From Levilactobacillus suantsaii (lineage in GTDB: Bacteria; Bacillota; Bacilli; Lactobacillales; Lactobacillaceae), in assembly GCF_004115745.1 (NCBI RefSeq), contig NZ_QXIL01000004.1:1-64000 (forward strand): a stretch of DNA of 64,000 nucleotides, given 5' to 3'. Under the pieces are notes generated by a model. It ran no database searches. It was not told the origin of the DNA and was given only the letters and a program-made list of their open reading frames with translations. Position numbers and translations under genes: made by a program. Shown in pieces: positions 1-6,006 of the stretch. Position 1 is the first letter of the stretch. The number at the start of each line of letters is the position of its first letter.

Positions 1-105
1 ACGACTGATGAGATCCTAGCAGCACTTGAACTAATTAATCAACGACCATTAAAAATACATCATCAACAGACTGCCATTGAAAGATTCCGGGCTTGTTCGG
101 ATTAA
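1..105 (+). mobile_element. C-terminal end of an IS30-like transposase, cut by the window edge
   Basis: An open frame runs in from the left edge and stops at 103-105. Its last 34 residues include NQRPLKIHHQQTAIERF, which fits the N-RP-K-----TA-E-F pattern that ends many IS30-family transposases. The family call is from memory of that pattern, because the DDE core lies outside the window. The terminal inverted repeat probably lies within about 106-125, where cas9 similarity on the other strand ends. The element appears to have inserted into cas9. Confidence 0.6.
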
Positions 106-1087
106 ACTTGTAATTTGCCGATTTCATAAGTCTTGACCATTTGCCCGGAAAACGTCTGTCCATCTGGAATAATGATTGTCAGTTGCAGTGCTGCATATAA
201 TTTTGCCAGTAAGTCTATAAACTGTACTTGTTCGTCTGACAACAATGCTGTCATATCTTCTTGGTGGTCTTCAAGACTGTCTAGACTAAACGTTAATGTT
301 TTAATATCTGTAGCATCCTGGATACCCACAAGTAACCCTACTTGGGCTTTTAATCCTAAAATTGCCTTGGTGAAAGCCGTATAAAATTTTTTCCATTGAG
401 AATCACCATTCGCCATCAATTGTTTTACACCGCTTTTTGACGGTCATTCCGCGACTGACTAGTATCAGTCAATAGAGTCACTAATTCATCCCAATTTAAT
501 GAAGGTAACTGGATTGGTTCATCTATAAAAAGAATTGCTAATTGAGCATTCAACGTTTCAAAATAAGTTTCTAGTTTTAACTCGCCAGGTTTAAAATCTT
601 TGGCAGTCCCACTGGACAAAAAGTTCCCTCGATATTTCACGATATGATGAATTGCTAAGTAGATTTCACGTAAATCAAATTGCCTTTTATTGGTCATCAA
701 TGCTTGCCGCAAGTGGTAAATCGTTGGATATTGTTGATAAAAATCTTGATCCGAACGATTATCTAAAAGATGATATGGACTAGCAAAGTACTTGTCCTGC
801 GGTGATAAACTGGATAGTTTCTGACGTGCAAAAAAATTTTTGTCAATTGCTGAAATTGGAGCATCAAATAGTTCGCGCAATAACCGTAGCCGCCATCTCC
901 GACGACTCAATCGCCGTCGAGTTGTCCGAAAAGTTCGTCGTTCCTCAGCTGTTTGTCCTTCATGAAACAACCGGACACCTAATCCCGTTTGGCCTTTGAC
1001 ACGAATTAAATGACCAGATTCATCCACAACGGACCAACCAATGGAACTCGTTCCAATATCTAACCCGATTCCGTACTTTTTTCCCAT
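102..1087 (-). pseudogene. cas9: Truncated and frameshifted Cas9 (type II CRISPR nuclease), N-terminal part
   Basis: The start ATG at 1087 follows an AAAGGGG ribosome site. The N-terminus carries the RuvC-I motif GIGLDIGTSSIGW with its catalytic Asp. It continues into an arginine-rich bridge helix (around ERRTFRTTRRRLSRRRWRLR) and the start of the recognition lobe (HHIVKYRGNFL). The frame stops after about 220 codons at 425. Cas9-like sequence then resumes one frame over (KQLMANGDSQWKKFY) until about 120, where it meets the IS30-like end. Removing the duplicated GT before the stop restores A-V-K-Q-L across the break. Intact Cas9 proteins of this family exceed 1,000 residues and need HNH and RuvC-II/III, none of which is present. 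The gene cannot make an active nuclease. Confidence 0.88.
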
Positions 1088-1275
1088 TATAATTGCCCCT
1101 TTTACCCGATTTAAAATCTCCATATCAGCTACTGATTATAGTTTAGCGCGCCCCATTTCAATCTGTCTAGAACTATTTTATTTTAGCTGTTAAATTTGAA
1201 CAATAATAATTACACTTGTATCTTAATTTCCGCAACTTTCTTAACTAGAAACTCCCTTTAAATTTTTAGATTATC

Positions 1276-1366
1276 AAAAAATGGCTTTAATAATCCGACC
1301 AAATGCCGACTACTAAAGCCATTTTTAACCATACTGAACATTTCTAAGTAAATTTACCATGCATCC
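1276..1366 (-). ncRNA. Candidate tracrRNA between cas9 and the CRISPR array
   Basis: On the minus strand the segment GATGCATGGTAAAT (about 1350-1364) is complementary to the 3' half of the CRISPR repeat. A further GGTTAAAAA (about 1323-1331) can pair with the repeat's GTTTTGACC. This is the split anti-repeat layout expected of a type II tracrRNA. It runs into a stem of AATGGCTTTA/TAAAGCCATT followed by six T. A TATGAT box (1371-1376) lies just upstream. The lower anti-repeat overlaps the terminator stem and no clear nexus hairpin is visible. It could therefore be decayed, or a stray repeat fragment beside a terminator. Confidence 0.42.
1280..1326. terminator. Bidirectional intrinsic terminator near cas9
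   Basis: A 10-bp perfect stem (1280-1289 with 1314-1323) has a T-run on both sides: six T on the minus strand and five on the plus strand. It would end a tracrRNA transcript on the minus strand and shield cas9 from read-through. Confidence 0.7.
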
Positions 1367-1400
1367 AAAAATCATAACTACTGAATCATTCCACATCGGT

Positions 1401-1700
1401 GGTTTGATCTTACTGATTCACCATGCATCTGAAGCTCCGAGCTAAACATAAAGCCCATGTCTGTGGGTTTTGACCTTATAGATTTACCATGCATCTGAAG
1501 CAAGACACAAAGATACCTGTCCCATCTAGTCGGTTTTGACCTTATAGATTTACCATGCATCTGAAGCGAGACGTGGGTCATGGTCGCGACCGGGTCAGGT
1601 TTTGACCTTATAGATTTACCATGCATCTGAAGCGAAACGTGGGTCATAGTCGCCACGGGGTCGGGGTTTTGACCTTATAGATTTACCATGCATCTGAAGC
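1401..1700. CRISPR. Short CRISPR array: four perfect 36-bp repeats, one degenerate repeat, four spacers
   Basis: Identical 36-bp repeats begin at 1466, 1532, 1598 and 1665. On the plus strand they start GGTTTTGACC and end CATGCATCTGAAGC. A degenerate copy (1401-1435) differs mainly in its first half. The spacers are 1436-1465, 1502-1531, 1568-1597 (30 bp each) and 1634-1664 (31 bp). The repeat length and GTTTT start fit type II-A. Repeat polarity and the anti-repeat pairing suggest plus-strand crRNA. The degenerate copy at the low-coordinate end would instead suggest that end is the trailer, so direction is unresolved. The third and fourth spacers are near-identical. An apparent 92-aa reading frame over this stretch is only the repeats translated. 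Confidence 0.93.
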
Positions 1701-1754
1701 CATCATATACTCATCAAAATATCATTTAAAGTAAACCATCATAGTATCAAGTAT

Positions 1755-1782
1755 AACAAATGGCGTAATAACGCCATTTGTT
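1755..1782. repeat. Perfect 12-bp inverted repeat with tetraloop beside the CRISPR array
   Basis: AACAAATGGCGT and ACGCCATTTGTT flank an AATA loop. There is no long T-run on either side, so it is not a classical terminator. If the array is read on the plus strand, it would lie 55 bp beyond the last repeat and could still help end or stabilise that transcript. It could equally be an operator. Confidence 0.6.
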
Positions 1783-2080
1783 GAAACGGTTTCTATTAAT
1801 TTATGAGAACTTGATGTCAACCGCTAGTAAACCTATCCTCGTCATCATCCTCCTCAATATTCTCAATTAAGGGACCTGTGGACAATGACTATTGGGGATC
1901 AAGATAACTTTCTTTGACTACTTAATTCCATACGCTTTTTTATTAACACCTTTAGTGTACCATACAGCTTGTGTAGTCATATTCAATTTCATCTACTATT
2001 TTCTAAATTTAACGTCTTAAAACTGTTCCCTTGAATCTTTCAAGAAGAAATTTCCACAACATTATAGACTTCTCATAACA

Positions 2081-2116
2081 AAAAAGAGTCAAAAAACCAA
2101 AATATGATTTTTTGAC
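2081..2116 (-). terminator. Terminator of the alcohol dehydrogenase gene
   Basis: GTCAAAAAA (2088-2096) pairs with TTTTTTGAC (2108-2116). On the minus strand the stem is followed by TCTTTTTTG, just past the dehydrogenase stop codon. Confidence 0.75.
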
Positions 2117-2131
2117 CCCACCTTACATTAT

Positions 2132-3187
2132 CTAGTTATTCGTCGCTCTACTCACCACCAGCAACGACTTAATCGCTTTCCGCTGGTCCATCGCTTCATA
2201 GGCCTTCTGAATCTCATCCAAACTAAAGCGTTGCGTGAACACTTTCCCAGGATGAATCTCGCCATCCAACACGGCCTTGAGTAAGGTCTGCCGGTCATCC
2301 GTGGTCACCGCGGCGATACCGCCCCGTAACCCGATGTTCTTCCAGAATAGGTTGTTGGTGTTCATGTCCGCTTTTTGCGGTACACCGACCCGGCCTACAA
2401 TCGCGCCCGGACGGCCGACCTTGACCGCCGTGTCGACGGATTGCTCCGTGCCGACACATTCCAGCACCGCATCAGCGCCGGCACCGTCAGTTAAGGCCAT
2501 GACCGCTTTGACCGCGTCATCGCCCCGTTCCGGAACCACGTCCGTTGCACCAAATTCCTTAGCCAGTGCCTGGCGGTCGGCGTGACGACTCATCGCAATG
2601 ATCCGCTTAGCGCCCAACAACTTGGCCGCAATCACACCACACAAGCCTACAGCGCCGTCGCCCATCACGACGATGGTATCATCTTGGTGCACTTCGGCGC
2701 TCGTTGCAGCGTGGTAACCGGTGGCCATCACGTCAGACAACGTCAACAAGTCGTTCAACTGGTCATCCGTGTAATCACCAGGTTGCCCCGGTACCTTGAC
2801 CAAAGCCCAGGCCGCGTTACGAAAACGGAGGTATTCACCCTGGTAACCCACGATTTCACCGTCGGATTCCGCATTCAAACAATCCCCATCAAAACCCGCC
2901 AGGCAAGCGGCACAGTGGCCACAGCCGTGGGTGAAGGGGGCAATTACGAAGTCGCCGGGTTGCACATCTTTGACGGCTGAGCCCACCTTTTCGACGATAC
3001 CGATCGCTTCGTGGCCCGCGGGACTATTATGCGGCCGGTCACTGATGCCCCGGTACCACCATAAGTCAGACCCACAGACGCAAGCCCGCACAATCTTTAA
3101 CACGGCGTCCGTTGGTTCCTTGATCTCCGGCATCGGCCGGTCTTCGACGGTCATCTCACCGGGTTTCACAAATACTGCTGTTTTCAT
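2132..3187 (-). CDS. Zinc-dependent alcohol dehydrogenase, MDR superfamily
   Basis: This is a 351-aa cytosolic oxidoreductase. The start was set at 3187, preceded by AGGAGG at a good distance, and not at an upstream in-frame codon without such a site. CVCGSDLWW and GHEAIG carry the catalytic-zinc Cys and His-Glu. GCGHCAACLAGFDGDC carries the four structural-zinc cysteines. VMGDGAVGLCGVIAAKLLG is a Rossmann nucleotide-binding loop. It resembles Adh or threonine-dehydrogenase-like enzymes that interconvert alcohols or polyols with carbonyls using NAD(P); the substrate cannot be read from sequence. The gene is monocistronic with its own terminator. A TTGCAAACGGTTTAT stretch upstream weakly resembles a CcpA cre site. 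It borders the AT-rich CRISPR patch. Confidence 0.85.
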   Translation of the reverse strand: MKTAVFVKPGEMTVEDRPMPEIKEPTDAVLKIVRACVCGSDLWWYRGISDRPHNSPAGHEAIGIVEKVGSAVKDVQPGDFVIAPFTHGCGHCAACLAGFDGDCLNAESDGEIVGYQGEYLRFRNAAWALVKVPGQPGDYTDDQLNDLLTLSDVMATGYHAATSAEVHQDDTIVVMGDGAVGLCGVIAAKLLGAKRIIAMSRHADRQALAKEFGATDVVPERGDDAVKAVMALTDGAGADAVLECVGTEQSVDTAVKVGRPGAIVGRVGVPQKADMNTNNLFWKNIGLRGGIAAVTTDDRQTLLKAVLDGEIHPGKVFTQRFSLDEIQKAYEAMDQRKAIKSLLVVSRATNN

Positions 3188-3350
3188 AAGTTGTTGCCTC
3201 CTAATCAAGTCATGGGTGCTGGTCTTCATCCCCGCTAGTTTATCAAATAAACCGTTTGCAAGCGACAAACATGACTCCCCGCAACCACGTGCGGGCCGTT
3301 AACCCGCCACAAATTCTAGCTTACCCCCTTCCACCTACTCGAAGGCAACT

Positions 3351-3387
3351 AAAAAACGCCGCGCACCTTTTCCGGGTACACGACGCC
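3351..3387 (-). terminator. Terminator of the dinG-ypmB-aspB-dnaD cluster
   Basis: An 11-bp GC-rich stem containing G-U pairs, around CGTCGTGTACC, precedes GTTTTTTAG on the minus strand. It lies about 16 bp after the dnaD stop codon. Confidence 0.8.
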
Positions 3388-3402
3388 AATCACCGATTGT
3401 CA

Positions 3403-4146
3403 CTAGTCATCGGTCAATTTATAAATTTTAAAGTCAAAATGCGGTTGACTGGGCTGGTTAGGTTCGTTGGTCTTAGTGTTCCGCCGGGGCGCTTGCTTCT
3501 CACGTTCGCGCTGGACCTGTGCCGCACTGGTCAAATGTTTCTTCTCCCAGTTCAGCAGGATACGGTCCATGTACTTCAGGCTGTACGCCTGGTTCAAGAC
3601 GGCCTCACGTAAGGCCAACTGGACCAATTCTGGACGGTAATGGTCCTCATCGAGCCACTGACTGACGGTCTCCATCTCAATGGGAGACAAAGTCCGCCCA
3701 AATTCAGTCTCAATCTGATTAAAGACCGTTGCCCGTGAAGAAGCCGCGGGGGCCGCCGGTTGTTGGTCCGCACTGGTCGTCGCCGCACTAGTCGGGGTTA
3801 CCGTGGGAGATGACTGGTCTGGCACTTGACTCAACTTTTCATCTAACAGTTGAAAGTCATAACGGTCCACCTTGCGTCCCTGGTCATTGGTCACCGTGTT
3901 GATGGTCATCAGCTTTTGGGCGATCATCTCGTGCAAGACCTCGAAGACCCGCTTGGTGTCCCAGCCTAGGTTGCGGGCCAAGACGTCACTTTCGGGCAGG
4001 TAGTCACCCCGGTCCAACCAGCGCTTCAATTGGAGGTAGACCAATAGTTGGTCCGTGGTCATCCCCACCTCTTGGAAATGGTCAATCAAAAAGTTGGCCA
4101 CACTGGTCTGACCCGCCTGCATATAGCGTCGTGTAAACTCATCCAT
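3403..4146 (-). CDS. dnaD: DnaD replication primosome protein
   Basis: This is a 247-aa protein. It starts at 4146 behind GGGAGG, and an upstream in-frame ATG was discounted. Residues 1-100 (TSVANFLIDHFQEVGMTTDQ onward) match the winged-helix DnaD N-terminal domain with its oligomerisation helices. A Thr/Ala/Ser/Gln-rich linker follows at about 110-145. The C-terminal DnaD/DnaB-type domain (FGRTLSPIEMETVSQWL, YRPELVQLALREAV, YMDRILLNWEKK) includes the YxxxI-type DNA-binding signature. Basic and Gln/Pro-rich residues end the protein. DnaD helps load the replicative helicase at oriC and at restarted forks. It is the last gene of the dinG cluster, as in other Bacilli. Confidence 0.93.
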   Translation of the reverse strand: MDEFTRRYMQAGQTSVANFLIDHFQEVGMTTDQLLVYLQLKRWLDRGDYLPESDVLARNLGWDTKRVFEVLHEMIAQKLMTINTVTNDQGRKVDRYDFQLLDEKLSQVPDQSSPTVTPTSAATTSADQQPAAPAASSRATVFNQIETEFGRTLSPIEMETVSQWLDEDHYRPELVQLALREAVLNQAYSLKYMDRILLNWEKKHLTSAAQVQREREKQAPRRNTKTNEPNQPSQPHFDFKIYKLTDD

Positions 4147-4234
4147 GAATAGTCCTCCCATCACGGGCAAACGGCCGGACCTCTCTGAGCGCCCGACCGT
4201 TTGTCCATTTTCATTCAAATTCGTTTTGAAACGT

Positions 4235-5416
4235 TTAAGCTTCCATAAACGTCTTTAGCCGCGCCATCGCCGTCAGCAATTGGTCGCGATCCGCCGCGTA
4301 ACTTAAGCGGATATGGTGCGGTAAGCCAAACGCTTCACCCGACACCACCGCCACGTGGGCCTCGTCGAGCACGCGACCCACGAATTCACTAGCTGTCGCG
4401 CAGTGTTTCTTCGTCATGGCCGCGCTCACGTCGGGGAACAGGTAGAACGCCCCGGCCGGCTTAGTGGCCAGTTTAAACCCGGGCAATGCTGTTAGCAAGG
4501 GGTAAATCAAATCCAACCGTTCCTGGAAACTGGCATTCATGGTTGCCACCGATTGTTGGTCACCGGTCAAGGCGTTCAATGCCGCGTACCGGCTGACCGC
4601 CGCGGGGTTTCCGGTCATGTGAGACAAGACCTTACCCAAGGCCGCGGTAACGACCTTAGGCCCAATCACCCAGCCGATACGCCAACCGGTCATTGCGTAA
4701 GTCTTCGAGACCCCGTTGATGACGATAGTATGGTCGGTAATGGCATCGCTCAACGTCAACATAGACGGTTCTGGGGCCGGCCGGTCGTAGACCAAGTCCC
4801 TGTAAATCTCATCGGAGACGATCCAAAGGTCATGCGCCACCGCCCAGTCACCAATCGCCTTTAATTCCGCGGGCGTGTAGACCACCCCCGACGGATTTTG
4901 TGGCGAATTCAAGACCAGAGCTTTGGTGTTAGCCGTCACGGCCCCTGCTAATTGTTCGGGTGTCACCTTGAGGTCGGCCGTGGGTGCAACTTCGAGGACG
5001 TTCCCGCCGGCTAAGCGCACCTGTTCGGCGTAACTGACCCAGTACGGGGCCGGTAACAACACGTCATCACCGGGATCGAGCAGGACCTGAAACAGCGCGT
5101 ACAGTGCCATTTTGGCCCCGGTAGTCACGACCACTTGGTCGGTCGTCACCATGACGTTTTGCGTGGCCTGCAAGTGGTCAGCCACGGCTTGACGCAAGGG
5201 TGCGATTCCCGTGGTGGCGGTGTAACCATCGACTTTGTCGGCCTGGATAGCTTGATTAGCGGCCGCTTTAATGGGCGCCGGTGTTTGGAAATCGGGTTGA
5301 CCGACCCCCAAGTTGATGACATCCACTCCACTGGCGGCCAAAGCTTTGGCGCGTTGGGATGCTTGTAAGGTGGCCGAGGGTTGCACGGCTCTAGCACGTT
5401 GAGCTAACTGTTTCAT
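4235..5416 (-). CDS. aspB: Aspartate/aromatic aminotransferase, class I PLP enzyme
   Basis: This 393-aa protein has the usual length and architecture of fold-type I aspartate aminotransferases. Visible motifs are INLGVGQPDF at the N-terminus, NSPQNPSG, SDEIYRDLVYD and SKTYAMTGWRIGW, where the Lys forms the PLP Schiff base. Near the C-terminus, HIRLSYAADRDQL holds the Arg that binds the substrate carboxylate. It transfers the amino group between aspartate and 2-oxoglutarate in the cytosol. AGGAGG precedes the start. It sits 18 bp before dnaD and 25 bp after ypmB, so co-transcription is likely. Strict Asp versus aromatic specificity cannot be settled by eye. Confidence 0.92.
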   Translation of the reverse strand: MKQLAQRARAVQPSATLQASQRAKALAASGVDVINLGVGQPDFQTPAPIKAAANQAIQADKVDGYTATTGIAPLRQAVADHLQATQNVMVTTDQVVVTTGAKMALYALFQVLLDPGDDVLLPAPYWVSYAEQVRLAGGNVLEVAPTADLKVTPEQLAGAVTANTKALVLNSPQNPSGVVYTPAELKAIGDWAVAHDLWIVSDEIYRDLVYDRPAPEPSMLTLSDAITDHTIVINGVSKTYAMTGWRIGWVIGPKVVTAALGKVLSHMTGNPAAVSRYAALNALTGDQQSVATMNASFQERLDLIYPLLTALPGFKLATKPAGAFYLFPDVSAAMTKKHCATASEFVGRVLDEAHVAVVSGEAFGLPHHIRLSYAADRDQLLTAMARLKTFMEA

Positions 5417-5441
5417 AGGTAACCTCCTCAGATTCTAAACC

Positions 5442-5948
5442 TTAAAGATTCGAAATTTGTTGTAACACTTTACCATTACTATATTGTAACGTCAGGTAAC
5501 ACAACTTACCACTCTTACTTAGGTAGCTGATTTGCCAAGCAGGTTTGCCGTTAAACAAGCTGAGTGCCGCCGACAAAACCTTCTTGGGGTTGCGTTGCCA
5601 AACACGCTTCAACGCCACGTTGCGTGACATGCCGTCTTTTTTCTTGAGCACCGTCACGTCGGCTTTACTGGACTTTGGCACGATGGCGTAAACCGACTGT
5701 TTAGCCTTGTTTTGCCCGGCGACCGTGTAGTAGGTCGTGTCAAGATTGGTCCAGTAGAAGTGCGTCGTTTTGGTCAAATGGCCCTTTTGGCGGGCGACCT
5801 TTTCGGCGTGCGTCTGGGCCTGGTTAAACGGATCGGTCGCTCGGTGGATTAAGTAACCCCCACCCAAAAGCAACACGAGAATCACCACCAAGACCCCGAT
5901 TAACACCCAATGCCGGGGTCGCCGGCGCCGTTGGTACTGTTGTCTCAT
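5442..5948 (-). CDS. ypmB: YpmB-like membrane-anchored PepSY protein
   Basis: This is a 168-aa protein. A basic N-terminus (RRRRPRH) precedes one transmembrane segment, VLIGVLVVILVLLLGGGYLI, at about residues 14-34. The remainder is extracytoplasmic. Two tandem PepSY-type stretches follow, with the signature Y..V.G.NKAKQSVYAIVP and a second W.ISY.....LCYLTLQY. The size and position between dinG and aspB match B. subtilis YpmB, whose function is unknown. A TTG directly before the ATG could also start the protein. AAGGGAG lies 13 bp upstream, a little far. Confidence 0.8.
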   Translation of the reverse strand: MRQQYQRRRRPRHWVLIGVLVVILVLLLGGGYLIHRATDPFNQAQTHAEKVARQKGHLTKTTHFYWTNLDTTYYTVAGQNKAKQSVYAIVPKSSKADVTVLKKKDGMSRNVALKRVWQRNPKKVLSAALSLFNGKPAWQISYLSKSGKLCYLTLQYSNGKVLQQISNL

Positions 5949-6006
5949 CAATTTGTCCGTACTCCCTTATTCACTTAGATTCAATCATTTTCAATTATAT
6001 CAAATT

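Larger units (their letters stand above)
1701..2131. other. AT-rich intergenic stretch without a recognisable gene
   Basis: No coding sequence with a ribosome site was found between the array and the alcohol dehydrogenase. The stretch holds a perfect 12-bp hairpin and the dehydrogenase terminator, both listed separately. One flank may contain the CRISPR leader, but no diagnostic leader motif was recognised. Base composition is clearly more AT-rich than the housekeeping part of the window. Confidence 0.6.

Noticed and set aside
1378-1656. A 92-codon reading frame with a repeated protein motif.
   Set aside because: It is the CRISPR repeats and spacers translated; the protein repeat follows the 66-67 bp DNA period exactly.
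3253-3268. CcpA cre site before the alcohol dehydrogenase gene.
   Set aside because: Only about half of the consensus is matched; kept as a remark in the gene entry and not as a feature.
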